64,000 bases of DNA from Bin75 sp965200435 (GTDB lineage Bacteria; Nitrospirota; Nitrospiria; Nitrospirales; UBA8639): positions 620,001 to 684,000 of the forward strand of contig OZ241337.1 in NCBI GenBank assembly GCA_965200435.1. Reading direction: 5' to 3'. Positions 34,754-43,147 of the stretch are shown here, piece after piece. Each line of letters opens with the position of its first letter. Position 1 is the first letter of the stretch. The position numbers and the translations under genes were made by a program. Under the pieces are notes generated by a model, which did no database searches, was not told the origin of the DNA, and worked only from the letters and a program-made list of their open reading frames with translations.

Positions 34754-36019
34754 CTACACGTCCCTGTCCCCTTGTACAGACTTGACGACCAGGCAGGCAT
34801 TCACGCCACCAAATCCAAAGGCATTCGAAAGCGCAGCTTCGATGGGAACGTGACGGGCTTGTCCGGGAATATAATCAAGGTCACACTCAGGATCGGCATG
34901 CTCCAGATTCATCGTAGGCGGCAAGATGCCATGATACAGCGCCAGAGTGGTCAAGACCGCTTCGACGCCACCGGCCGCGCCCAACAGGTGGCCGATCATA
35001 GATTTCGTGGAACTCACCGGAAGTCGCGCGGCATGGCTCCCAAACACGGTTTTGATGGATTGCGTTTCAACTTTATCCGCAAAGGTGGAGGTGGCATGCG
35101 CGTTGATATACCCGATGGTCTCTTTTGGGATCCCCGCGTCGCGAATGGCTTTTTCCATGCAATCAACGGCCCCTCCGCCGTCGTCCGGAGGAGCGGTGAT
35201 ATGAAAGGCATCACTGGTCATCGCATAGCCGGCAAGTTCTCCATATATTCTGACGCCGCGACGTTGGGCGTGGGCCAATGCTTCCAACACCACCACGCCG
35301 GCTCCTTCTCCAATCACGAACCCGTCCCGGTGACGGTCAAACGGACGACTCGCCCGCTCCGGATCGTCATTGCGACGCGATAACGCTTTAGCCGCACCGA
35401 AACCTGCAATGGCCAACGGGCAAATCGCGGATTCGGTTCCGCCGGCCAACATCACGTCCGCTTCTCCGCGTTGAATAATCCGATAGGCGTCTCCGATGCA
35501 GTGATTCCCCGTGGCACAGGCCGTCACGGCACATGAATTGGGGCCCTTGGCCCCAAACCGGATCGCGACTTGGCCCGAGGCCAGATTCACGATGACCATC
35601 GGGATGAAGAATGGACTGACGCGCCCCGGCCCTTTGTCCTGGAGCACTTTGTGATACTGTTCAATGGCCGGAAGGCCGCCGATGCCCGCTCCGATGTAGA
35701 CCCCGACCCGTTTGGCCGTTTCGGGTGTGATGGTTAACCTCGCGTCATCCACCGCCTCCTGGCTCGCGGCCATGGCATACTGGATGAACGTATCCATCTT
35801 TTTGATTTCTTTTTTTTCGAGGTGATCGGCCGGATCGAACCCCTTCACTTCAGCCGCAATTCGGCAGGCATAGTCGGATGCATCGAAGCGCGTGATAGGA
35901 CCGATTCCCGATTTCCCGGCAAGCACCGCTTGCCAGGTGTTGTCGACACCGATTCCCACGGGAGTCACGGCTCCCAAGCCGGTGATCACCACGCGCCGAC
36001 GGGGGGAGTGTTCGGTCAT
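34754..36019 (-). CDS. fabF: 3-oxoacyl-ACP synthase II FabF
   Basis: Condensing enzyme extending acyl-ACP with malonyl-ACP. 421 residues, slightly longer than E. coli's through a short N- and C-terminal extension. Catalytic Cys in SCAVTACATGNHCIGDA, His in NAHATSTFADKVET and second His in SSTKSMIGHLLGAAGG, Lys in the latter as well. Follows acpP by 12 nt in the classical fabD-fabG-acpP-fabF order. Cytoplasmic, type II fatty acid synthase. Confidence 0.96.
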   Translation of the reverse strand: MTEHSPRRRVVITGLGAVTPVGIGVDNTWQAVLAGKSGIGPITRFDASDYACRIAAEVKGFDPADHLEKKEIKKMDTFIQYAMAASQEAVDDARLTITPETAKRVGVYIGAGIGGLPAIEQYHKVLQDKGPGRVSPFFIPMVIVNLASGQVAIRFGAKGPNSCAVTACATGNHCIGDAYRIIQRGEADVMLAGGTESAICPLAIAGFGAAKALSRRNDDPERASRPFDRHRDGFVIGEGAGVVVLEALAHAQRRGVRIYGELAGYAMTSDAFHITAPPDDGGGAVDCMEKAIRDAGIPKETIGYINAHATSTFADKVETQSIKTVFGSHAARLPVSSTKSMIGHLLGAAGGVEAVLTTLALYHGILPPTMNLEHADPECDLDYIPGQARHVPIEAALSNAFGFGGVNACLVVKSVQGDRDV

Positions 36020-36031
36020 GAGGGCCGTAGA

Positions 36032-36262
36032 TCAGGTTTTTTCTTTGATATACTCAATGGCTTGGGAAACTTTTTGAATCTTTTCCGCGTCTTCATCAGG
36101 GATTTCCACGTCAAATTCTTCCTCAAGCGCCATCACCAATTCTACGGTATCCAAGGAGTCGGCCCCCAAATCTTCGACAAAGGACGCGTCGGGCACGACA
36201 TCCTCTTCTTCCACTCCCAACTGTTCTGCAATGATTTTTCGAATACGTTCTTCAACGGCCAT
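36032..36262 (-). CDS. acpP: Acyl carrier protein
   Basis: Carries growing acyl chains on a 4'-phosphopantetheine arm. 76 residues, acidic, four-helix. The modification serine is Ser36 in DLGADSLDTVEL. I chose the ATG giving MAVEERIRKIIAEQLG; an earlier in-frame start adds only MRRS and would overlap the AGGAGG ribosome binding site. Between fabG and fabF. Confidence 0.97.
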   Translation of the reverse strand: MAVEERIRKIIAEQLGVEEEDVVPDASFVEDLGADSLDTVELVMALEEEFDVEIPDEDAEKIQKVSQAIEYIKEKT

Positions 36263-36315
36263 CGACCTTCGCACCTCCTGTTAAGGAATCCATTTGGAAT
36301 TCGTCATGCATGATG

Positions 36316-37074
36316 TTACGCCATGTGCATCCCGCCATTGACGTGGAACACTTGGCCGGTGATATACGCTGCCGCGTCCGATGCCAAAAACCGGACGGCT
36401 TCCGCCACTTCGGAGGGTTGCCCCAATCGACCGAGAGGAATCTGTTGCAACAAGGTGGCTTTGATCTCCCGGTTCAAGGCCCGGGTCATCGCCGTATCGA
36501 TAAACCCCGGAGCGACCGCGTTCACCGTGATGTTTCGACTCGCATATTCTCGAGCGACTGATTTGGTGAACCCGATGACCGCCGCTTTCGACGCAGCATA
36601 ATTCGCCTGCCCTGCATTCCCGATCGCCCCCACAATCGAAGCCATGTTAATAATCCGGCCATGCCGCTGTTTGGTCATGGGACCCAAAATCGCCTTGGTA
36701 CAATAAAACGTCCCGGTGAGATTGACCTGGAGAACGGCGTTCCAATCCTCTTCTTTCATGCGCATAATCAACCCGTCACGGGTAATGCCGGCATTATTGA
36801 CCAACACGTCCACATGTCCCCACTCCTTCACGACGTGATCCACCATTCCTTTGACGGCTTCCCACTGCGCCACGTTGGCTGACAACGCCAGCCCTCGACC
36901 CTGCTCGCGCTCCACTAATTGCAGCACGTCGGCACAGCGGGCGGCGTCCAGATCCACCACGGCCACGTCGGCCCCGGCTTTCGCGAAACATTCCGCAATG
37001 GCTTGTCCGATGCCTTGCGCCGCCCCCGTCACAATCGTCTTTTTTCCTTCCAACACGCCTGCCTCGCTTTTCAT
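36316..37074 (-). CDS. fabG: 3-oxoacyl-ACP reductase FabG
   Basis: NADPH-dependent reduction of 3-ketoacyl-ACP. 252 residues. SDR cofactor motif TGAAQGIG at 16-23, NNAG at about 93-96, active-site Ser/Tyr/Lys in NMASIVGAIGNAGQANYAASKAAV (shown across 145-168) and the C-terminal VNGGMHMA characteristic of FabG. Start is not certain: TTG 27 nt upstream overlaps the fabD stop; the chosen ATG has no strong ribosome binding site and may be coupled to fabD. Confidence 0.94.
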   Translation of the reverse strand: MKSEAGVLEGKKTIVTGAAQGIGQAIAECFAKAGADVAVVDLDAARCADVLQLVEREQGRGLALSANVAQWEAVKGMVDHVVKEWGHVDVLVNNAGITRDGLIMRMKEEDWNAVLQVNLTGTFYCTKAILGPMTKQRHGRIINMASIVGAIGNAGQANYAASKAAVIGFTKSVAREYASRNITVNAVAPGFIDTAMTRALNREIKATLLQQIPLGRLGQPSEVAEAVRFLASDAAAYITGQVFHVNGGMHMA

Positions 37075-37097
37075 TTTTCGGGAACTGCGTCTTACCT

Positions 37098-38033
37098 TCA
37101 ATCACGTATTGCCGTCAAGGTCCGTTCCAAAGACTCCGGATCCCGAATATGGAGTAATGCTGCCTCCGGCGCAATCCTTTTAGCGAGCCGGGTCAACACC
37201 GTCCCCGGCCCGATTTCAATAAACGTCCGAATGCCGCTTTCCCACATCGCGCGAACACTTTGCTCCCATAACACAGGGGACGGGAGTTGGCGAATCAAAG
37301 AACGCCGGATCTCCTCCGCGCGGACCAACGGGCGCGCGTCCGCGTTATTAAAGAGTGGCACGGTCAAATCGGAAAATGTTGCCGCACGAACGTGAGGCGC
37401 AAATCGATCCGCCGCCGGTTGCATCAAAGACGAATGAACAGGCACGCTGACGGGTAAGACAATGGCTCGTCGACACCCTTGAGCCTTAGCTAACTCAAGG
37501 GCCCGTTCCACCGCGGCTTTTTCGCCGGCGATCACCACCTGGCCCGGAGCATTGAAATTGGCTGCGGTCACCACGCCCACGGCTTGGGCCTCTTCACAGA
37601 TTTTCTTGACCACTTCCTCGGCCAACCCGAGTATCGCCACGACCAGCCCGCTCCCCGACGGTACAGCTTCGGCCATGTATTGAGCCCGTTTGCCTACTAA
37701 CTCAACGGCAGCCGGAAACGACAGGCCTTCGGCGGCGACAAGGGCAGAATATTCGCCCAAACTATGACCCGCCACGGCAGAGGGGCAGATGCGCGAATCC
37801 AAAGCCCGCCATGCAATCAGGCTCGTGACCAGCAACGCGGGTTGGGCATATTCCGTTCGATTGAGTTGGTCTGCCGGTCCTTCAAAACACAAAGTCCGAA
37901 GGTCATATCCCAAAATCGAATCGGCCTCGTCAAACAAGGCCATGAGTTGTGGATACGCCTCACGCCATGCTTGCCCCATCCCGACGGCTTGCGACCCCTG
38001 ACCGGGAAACAGGAATGCGATTGGGTCAGACAT
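37098..38033 (-). CDS. fabD: Malonyl-CoA:ACP transacylase FabD
   Basis: Loads malonate onto acyl carrier protein. 311 residues. FLFPGQGSQAVGMGQ at the N-terminus, nucleophile Ser91 in AGHSLGEYSALVAA, and the catalytic His in VSVPVHSSLMQPA near 200. The ATG giving MSDPIAFLFPGQG was chosen; a frame extension of 13 residues upstream is not family-like. Cytoplasmic. Confidence 0.96.
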   Translation of the reverse strand: MSDPIAFLFPGQGSQAVGMGQAWREAYPQLMALFDEADSILGYDLRTLCFEGPADQLNRTEYAQPALLVTSLIAWRALDSRICPSAVAGHSLGEYSALVAAEGLSFPAAVELVGKRAQYMAEAVPSGSGLVVAILGLAEEVVKKICEEAQAVGVVTAANFNAPGQVVIAGEKAAVERALELAKAQGCRRAIVLPVSVPVHSSLMQPAADRFAPHVRAATFSDLTVPLFNNADARPLVRAEEIRRSLIRQLPSPVLWEQSVRAMWESGIRTFIEIGPGTVLTRLAKRIAPEAALLHIRDPESLERTLTAIRD

Positions 38034-38108
38034 AGGAAGTTCAGGTATGAGTGAAACCGCCGAGAAAGTCAACGGCTAAAAAGCCAGTGAGCAGGCACCC
38101 TGTCCGGA

Positions 38109-38918
38109 CTAGTCAACGATAAACTCACCGCCGTCCACACAAATCACGTTTCCGGTCAACCAGTGCGACTTGGGGTGGCTGAGCAACCCGATGGTGTCCG
38201 CGACGTCCTGGGGCATGGTCAAACGGCCCGAGGGATTTTTTCGTTGAGCCCAAGCGATCATGTCATCGGACCCCGGAATTTTCCGTAAGGCCGGGGTATC
38301 AGTCACGCCCGCCATGACCGCGTTGACCGTAATCCCCATCGGAGCCAACTCGAGCGCAAGTTGACGAACGTGAGATTCCAAGGCCGCTTTCGCGGCCGAT
38401 ACCGCTCCATAGGTAGGCCACACTCGCGCACCTCCTGCACTGGTCATTGCAAAAATTCTTCCGTCGTGACCCATCAGTCCCGTTGCGAGTAACTCCTGCA
38501 CCCAATACACCAAACTGTTGGCCATGACGTCGAGGGTCATCTCCACTTGCGCCTTACTCACGGCATCGGCCCGCGCTTCCATAATGAATCGTTTCAACGT
38601 TCCAAACGCCAGGGAATGGAGCAGGACGCGAATCATCGCCGATTTTTCCCCAGCCTGGAGTTTCGCTTGCAGTGCATCGACGACGTCCTGGCGCTTCTGC
38701 ACATCCGCGGCATTGACGTTAAAAAAGAGTGCCTCACGGCCGTGAGCTTGAATGTCTTTGATGAGTCGTTCCACATTGGGGAGCGTGGATTTTCGGTCCA
38801 AATGGACCCCGGCGATATTCATTCCCAAGGCCGCCAACTCCAAGGCGACAGCCCTACCGAATCCGCTCGAGGCGCCCAAGATCAGCGCCCAGTCTACAGG
38901 TTTCTTATCCATAGCCAT
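38109..38918 (-). CDS. fabL: SDR enoyl-ACP reductase, FabL-like
   Basis: 269 residues. Has an SDR nucleotide motif (GASSGFGRA at 15-23) but the active site is Y-x6-K (Tyr170, Lys177 in WPTYGAVSAAKAAL), the spacing of enoyl-ACP reductases FabI and FabL, not the Y-x3-K of ordinary SDRs. The C-terminal stretch ITVNAVMAGVTDTPALRKIP ... CVDGGEFIVD resembles Bacillus FabL. Sitting between fabH and fabD, it most likely performs the last reduction of each elongation cycle; no other enoyl reductase is in the window. AAAGGATG precedes the ATG. Symbol tentative. Confidence 0.75.
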   Translation of the reverse strand: MAMDKKPVDWALILGASSGFGRAVALELAALGMNIAGVHLDRKSTLPNVERLIKDIQAHGREALFFNVNAADVQKRQDVVDALQAKLQAGEKSAMIRVLLHSLAFGTLKRFIMEARADAVSKAQVEMTLDVMANSLVYWVQELLATGLMGHDGRIFAMTSAGGARVWPTYGAVSAAKAALESHVRQLALELAPMGITVNAVMAGVTDTPALRKIPGSDDMIAWAQRKNPSGRLTMPQDVADTIGLLSHPKSHWLTGNVICVDGGEFIVD

Positions 38919-38930
38919 GCTTCATCCTTT

Positions 38931-39905
38931 CTACCACCGCATCACCCCCGAGGCCCACGTGAGACCTGCCCCGAACGCTGCCAGCACCACCACGTTCTTT
39001 TCTTGGATCGTTCCATTTTTGACGGCTTCATCTAATGCCAGCGGAATCGACGCCGCAGAGGTATTCCCGTACCTGTCGACGTTGATCACGATCCGGTCGT
39101 AAGGTAACCCGAGGCGTTGCCCCACGGCCCGCAAAATTCGAACGTTGGCTTGGTGGGGGACCAGGCAATCGATATCGTCAATGCCTAATCCATGCGCCGC
39201 GACGGCCTCTCGTATAGATTCTTCCATGGTTTTGACAGCAACCTTGAAGGTCTCATTGCCACGCATTTTGACAAAATGCAGACGTTGGGCCACCACGCTT
39301 TCCGAAGGCGGGAGACTCGATCCACCGCCCGGCACGCAGATCAAATCAGAGAAACGCCCGTCCGCGTGCAAATGGAGGGAGAGGATGCCTCGGTCTTCTT
39401 CCGTCCGGCCTAAGACCACGGCACCCGCGGCATCTCCAAATAGGACACAGGTGTTACGGTCCGTCCAATCTGTGATGGAAGACATCACTTCCGATCCGAT
39501 AACCAGGACATAGCGATACCCCGTCCGAACAAAGGCGTCCGCCACTGACAGACCATACACAAACCCGCAGCACGCCGCCGAAATATCGCAGGCGGCGGCC
39601 TTCACGGCACCCAGACGATGTTGGATCAGAGACGCAGTGGACGGAAGAGGAGAATCCCCCGTGCAGGTGGCCACGAGAATCAGATCGAGTTGGGCAGCCT
39701 GTACATTTGCGTCTGCCAACGCCTGTTGTGCCGCAAGGACGCCGAGATCCGAACAGGCTTCGCCGGGGGCAACCAAACGACGCTCGCGAATGCCCGTACG
39801 CTCCACAATCCAGGCATCCGACGTCTCCACGATCTTTTCCAGATCGGCATTGGTCAACACCTGTTTGGGAGCAAACGATCCCGCCCCCAGTATCCGGCTT
39901 CTCAT
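38931..39905 (-). CDS. fabH: 3-oxoacyl-ACP synthase III FabH
   Basis: Initiates fatty acid synthesis from acetyl-CoA and malonyl-ACP. 324 residues. Nucleophile Cys112 in CDISAACCGFVYGL, His in LVPHQANVRIL, Asn in VDRYGNTSAASIPLAL; TSDAWIVERTGIRERR near 28-43 is the CoA-site motif. The residue following the nucleophile is a second cysteine where most relatives have alanine. Overlaps plsX by 4 nt. Confidence 0.96.
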   Translation of the reverse strand: MRSRILGAGSFAPKQVLTNADLEKIVETSDAWIVERTGIRERRLVAPGEACSDLGVLAAQQALADANVQAAQLDLILVATCTGDSPLPSTASLIQHRLGAVKAAACDISAACCGFVYGLSVADAFVRTGYRYVLVIGSEVMSSITDWTDRNTCVLFGDAAGAVVLGRTEEDRGILSLHLHADGRFSDLICVPGGGSSLPPSESVVAQRLHFVKMRGNETFKVAVKTMEESIREAVAAHGLGIDDIDCLVPHQANVRILRAVGQRLGLPYDRIVINVDRYGNTSAASIPLALDEAVKNGTIQEKNVVVLAAFGAGLTWASGVMRW

Positions 39906-40933
39906 TCACAGGCCATTTGGGGGCTGGACGTCATCGGTGCGGTCAGGCTTTCAGCAATATCACGCTGGATCAATTCAATCAGCCGTCCTCGGGCTAAGGC
40001 GTCTGCTCGCCTGATGGCGTTTTTAATGGCCTTGGCCGAGGACCGGCCATGACAAATCATACAGATGCCGTTCACGCCCAAGAGCGGCGCTCCGCCAAAT
40101 TCGGCATAATCCGTTCGTCTTTTCAATCGCATGAGCGGACCGGTCACGAAGACCAGCGACAAACGTCCCAGAATCGAATTCATCACCTCACTCATCAGTA
40201 TTTTTTTCATGGCCTCGGCCAACCCTTCGGAGATTTTCAACGATACGTTGCCCAGAAACCCATCACACACGATCACGTCAGCCGCCCCGCTGTACACGTC
40301 ACGGCCTTCCAGGTTCCCAATAAAGTTCAAGGAACTTTCGCTGATCAGACGAAAGGCTTCTTTTGTCACTTCATTGCCTTTGGTCGCCTCCTCTCCGATG
40401 CTGAGCAGCCCCACCCGAGGATGCGCGATGCCCATGAGGTGTTTGGCATACTCATGACCCATAATGGCGAACTGATGCAATTGCTGCGCGGAACAATCGA
40501 CCGTGGCCCCGACGTCCAGCATGATGGCCGTCCCACGTATAGTCGGCAAGGATGCCGCAATGGCCGGTCGCTCAACGCCTTTGATCGTTCCGAGCAAAAA
40601 AAAGGCCGACACCATGGCGGCGCCCGTGTTGCCGGCACTCACCACCGCCTGGGCCTTCCCGGCCTTGACCAACTCAGTTGCCACCCAAATCGACGAGTCA
40701 CGTTTTTTCCTGGCCACTTGCGCGGGGGATTCATGCATGTCAACCGTTTGGGAGGCAGGGTGGACCGTCAAACGGCGATCCATGCGCGGCACGCGATCCA
40801 ACTCTGCCCGGAGTTGGTCTTCGCGACCCACGAGGATTAATTCGACGTCAAGTTCTTTGAGGGCTTGTACTGCGCCTTCGACGATGGGAGTCACACCGTG
40901 ATCTCCGCCCATGGCATCGAGAGCAATTTTCAT
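39902..40933 (-). CDS. plsX: Phosphate acyltransferase PlsX
   Basis: Converts acyl-ACP to acyl-phosphate for PlsY, linking fatty acid to phospholipid synthesis. 343 residues. MKIALDAMGGDHGVTPIVEGA is the canonical N-terminus; ASLPTIRGTAIMLDVGATVDC and VVCDGFLGNVSLKISEGLAE follow. I used the ATG at MKIALDAMG; seven extra upstream residues are possible. Between rpmF and fabH, the widespread rpmF-plsX-fabH order. Confidence 0.96.
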   Translation of the reverse strand: MKIALDAMGGDHGVTPIVEGAVQALKELDVELILVGREDQLRAELDRVPRMDRRLTVHPASQTVDMHESPAQVARKKRDSSIWVATELVKAGKAQAVVSAGNTGAAMVSAFFLLGTIKGVERPAIAASLPTIRGTAIMLDVGATVDCSAQQLHQFAIMGHEYAKHLMGIAHPRVGLLSIGEEATKGNEVTKEAFRLISESSLNFIGNLEGRDVYSGAADVIVCDGFLGNVSLKISEGLAEAMKKILMSEVMNSILGRLSLVFVTGPLMRLKRRTDYAEFGGAPLLGVNGICMICHGRSSAKAIKNAIRRADALARGRLIELIQRDIAESLTAPMTSSPQMACE

Positions 40934-40978
40934 GGGTCGCGTGCGAGCCTCCAACCGGGAGGAGAGAGTCGAGAAGGG

Positions 40979-41161
40979 TTAGTTTTCTTGAATCGCGATG
41001 ATCGCTACACGTTTGTAGTAACCGCACGACAGGCAGGTCCGATGAGGCAACATTCGTTCATGACATTGCGGACAAATGGAAAAACTCGGGATGCCGAGCT
41101 TTTTATGCGTGCGCCGTTTATCCCGTCTGGCCTTGGAATGTCGATGTTTGGGGTTTGCCAT
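40979..41161 (-). CDS. rpmF: Ribosomal protein L32
   Basis: 60 residues. MANPKHRHSKARRDKRRTHKK then CPQCHERMLPHRTCLSCGYY: the zinc-ribbon (four-cysteine) form of L32, so this protein should need zinc. Located between the DUF177 gene and plsX as usual. Confidence 0.97.
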   Translation of the reverse strand: MANPKHRHSKARRDKRRTHKKLGIPSFSICPQCHERMLPHRTCLSCGYYKRVAIIAIQEN

Positions 41162-41215
41162 TGTGTTCTCCTCCCGTTACGGGAACGACTTACGCTCATC
41201 TGCCATACACGTGAC

Positions 41216-41779
41216 TTACGCCAACGGTTTCTGTGAAAGTTTGAATGCTTCTTGCAGGACCGCAAAGGGCGATTCTGTTTTGATTTCCTTGCATCCGCAC
41301 CTCCGCACATTCAAATTCTGCCCACACGCCTGACAGAGCCCATGGCACCCCTCTACACAGATCGGTTGCATGGGAATGGACAAAATGAGTTGTTCACGAA
41401 GCATCCCTTGTAATTCAATTCGCTGTTCAAGCACGGGATAGCAGTCTATCTCTTCACGATCCGAATCCTCGGGAACGGCGCCGGGCTCCTGTTTTTTTGA
41501 TCGCCGCCGACTCGGGTCTTTGTACAATGCCCGAAACGAAAGGGTCGCAGGCGTTGCAAATTCTTCCAGACAACGAACGCATTCGTGGAGCAGCAGGCCG
41601 TTCAACTCCCCTTCCACCAGAAAGTTTGCCTCTTCGGCATGAATGGTCGCCGTCAACGCGAGCACGTCCTGGATTCCGGGATCTTGCTCTTCTAACTGCA
41701 ATTCCTCCCTCCCGACGACACAGGCAACCCGCGTGCCTTCCGGAGGAATGTCTTTGACGCTGAAGCTTAGCGAGGGCAC
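41216..41779 (-). CDS. DUF177 family protein (YceD-like)
   Basis: 187 residues if it starts at the GTG chosen. VKDIPPEGTRVACVVG near the N-terminus, CVRCLEEFATPATLSFRALY in the middle and the C-terminal CVEGCHGLCQACGQNLNVRRC metal-type motif define the family, linked to 23S rRNA accumulation in plants and bacteria and nearly always beside rpmF. The frame is open upstream through a 12-base G run; a start at 41827 would encode GQGGGGRG from that run. I prefer the GTG because GAGGAA stands just before it and the product then matches family N-termini. Confidence 0.85.
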   Translation of the reverse strand: MPSLSFSVKDIPPEGTRVACVVGREELQLEEQDPGIQDVLALTATIHAEEANFLVEGELNGLLLHECVRCLEEFATPATLSFRALYKDPSRRRSKKQEPGAVPEDSDREEIDCYPVLEQRIELQGMLREQLILSIPMQPICVEGCHGLCQACGQNLNVRRCGCKEIKTESPFAVLQEAFKLSQKPLA

Positions 41780-41788
41780 GTTTCCTCG

Positions 41789-41800
41789 CCCCCCCCCCCC
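41789..41800. repeat. Homopolymer C12 (G12 on coding strand)
   Basis: Twelve consecutive C on the plus strand; on the minus strand G12 directly upstream of the ribosome binding site and GTG start of the DUF177 gene, or within its first codons if an upstream start is used. It is by far the longest homopolymer I noticed in the window. Such runs slip during replication and also mis-sequence easily. Confidence 0.9.
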
Positions 41801-41851
41801 TTGACCCTGGGATTCAGGCTGGACCACACCGTAACGAGGACAATCCCGTCC

Positions 41852-42079
41852 TTATCGCTCTTCGGCAAAGGCTAACAGGGCAATACTGCGGGCACGTTTG
41901 ATTGCAATCGTGAGCTTCCGTTGGCACCGCATACAGTTTCCCGATATCCGCCGCGGAATAATGCGCCCTCGTTCCGTCAAAAAATTACGCAACAGGTTCA
42001 GATCCTTAAAATCCAGGGGCACGTTTTCGTGACAAAACCGGCAAACGCGACGTCGCTGAAAAAGCCTCCCTCGTTCCAT
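41852..42079 (-). CDS. rpsR: Ribosomal protein S18
   Basis: 75 residues. RRRVCRFCHEN ... DFKDLNLLRNFLTERGRIIPRRISGNC-MRCQRKLTIAIKRAR is canonical. It keeps two CxxC-like pairs, the zinc-binding form. Third gene of rpsF-ssb-rpsR; S18 pairs with S6 on the ribosomal platform. Confidence 0.97.
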   Translation of the reverse strand: MERGRLFQRRRVCRFCHENVPLDFKDLNLLRNFLTERGRIIPRRISGNCMRCQRKLTIAIKRARSIALLAFAEER

Positions 42080-42104
42080 GCGTCCCTTCTCCTCGTACGC
42101 GAAA

Positions 42105-42512
42105 TTACGCGTACTCTTCCGAATCGTATGAATGGTCGTGCGGGTAGTCTTCGTCTCCCCCTACGGGCTCACCAACATGGCTTTGTTTTTTCGGGAGGAA
42201 CGTGACCGATTGCGCCACGACTTCATGTTTATTCCGGCGTTGTCCATCTTCCGTTTCCCACCGCCGCTGTTGGAGTCGTCCGTCGACAATGGCCCCATCC
42301 CCTTTGCTCAGATATTGGCCACAATGCTCGGCTTGCTTGCCGAAGACCACGATATCCACGTAACATACTTCCTCTTTTTGATCATCGGCCTGTCGAAACC
42401 GTCGATTCACCGCCAACCCGAAATTGGCCACAGGCGTGCCGCTCGGAGTGTACCGAAGTTCGGGGTTGCGCGTCAGGTTCCCGATCAGAATGATTTTATT
42501 GAACCCCACCAC
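42105..42512 (-). CDS. ssb: Single-stranded DNA-binding protein
   Basis: 135 residues from a GTG giving MVGFNKIILIGNLTRNPELR, with AAGGAG 9 nt upstream; this start overlaps the end of rpsF by 17 nt. OB-fold core through GRLQQRRWETEDGQRRNKHEVVAQ. The C-terminal tail is acidic and aromatic (DYPHDHSYDSEEYA) but lacks the conserved DDIPF tip used to recruit partner proteins. Its place between rpsF and rpsR is typical for the housekeeping SSB. Confidence 0.92.
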   Translation of the reverse strand: MVGFNKIILIGNLTRNPELRYTPSGTPVANFGLAVNRRFRQADDQKEEVCYVDIVVFGKQAEHCGQYLSKGDGAIVDGRLQQRRWETEDGQRRNKHEVVAQSVTFLPKKQSHVGEPVGGDEDYPHDHSYDSEEYA

Positions 42513-42843
42513 CTTCGGAATCTCCTTTTTCAGCCGCGGCTCCTTGGAACGCTTCTTCGTCCACACGCACGGTCAAGAACTTAATGACCGAGTCTTCCAA
42601 TCGGTAGAGCCGTTCAAGTTCCCGCACCACATTCTCCTGTGCCGACTCAAACTGAAGCAGGATGTAGGTGCCACGCCGGTCGTGTTTGATTTCATAGGCG
42701 AGCTTCTTTTTCCCCCAATTGTCGGCTTTGACAATCGTCGCCCCGTGTTTGGTTAACGTGTTTTTCATCTTTTCGATCACCGCCTCGGCTTCTTCATCAG
42801 CCAACGATGATCGCAGGATAAAAATTGATTCATAACATGCCAT
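42496..42843 (-). CDS. rpsF: Ribosomal protein S6
   Basis: 115 residues. MACYESIFILRSSLADEEAEAVIEK, KADNWGKKKLAYEIKHDRRGTY and YRLEDSVIKFLTVRVDEEA are canonical; a short Gly/Glu tail follows the globular domain. First gene of the rpsF-ssb-rpsR unit and probably of the whole run into the fab cluster. Confidence 0.96.
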   Translation of the reverse strand: MACYESIFILRSSLADEEAEAVIEKMKNTLTKHGATIVKADNWGKKKLAYEIKHDRRGTYILLQFESAQENVVRELERLYRLEDSVIKFLTVRVDEEAFQGAAAEKGDSEGGGVQ

Positions 42844-42913
42844 GCCGCACCTATCTTCTTTCCGAAAATCCAGACTGGTCCCCCTTTACCTTGGCTTCGT
42901 GACAAGGGAAACG

Positions 42914-42943
42914 ACGGTACCATAGGGTAAAATGGACTGTCAA
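42914..42943 (-). promoter_or_regulatory. Sigma70-type promoter of rpsF operon
   Basis: Minus strand TTGACA, 18-nt spacer, TACCGT; start expected near 42907, leader about 64 nt. I looked for the S6:S18-binding leader motif known from other phyla and could not convincingly fold it. Confidence 0.5.
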
Positions 42944-43147
42944 ACAAGCGGGGCCATCGAACGGCCTCACTACCTACAATTTATGAAAACACAAAAAGTT
43001 TTGAGACGACTCATCCGCCACAGCGTGCCAGATTCTTTTTGCCATCCCATGAGCGACAGACAAACAACGGCGACTTCAGTGGCCTCCAGGCTTTCGTAGC
43101 CTTGACGTTTTTTTGAAAAACTTTTGCCCCTTCACGATTCTCGTGGC
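42944..43147. other. Gene-free interval between pth and rpsF
   Basis: With the promoter and rpsF leader this makes a 304-bp gap. It holds A/T-rich patches (AAAAAGTTTTGAG, TTTTTTTGAAAAAC) and a weak AGGCT/AGCCT hairpin near 43086-43100 without a T tract. No open frame with a ribosome binding site, and no RNA gene I recognise. Confidence 0.5.

Noticed and set aside
42844..42907. S6:S18-binding leader motif upstream of rpsF
   Set aside because: Looked for it because other phyla have one; I could not draw the conserved stem and CCG bulge with confidence.
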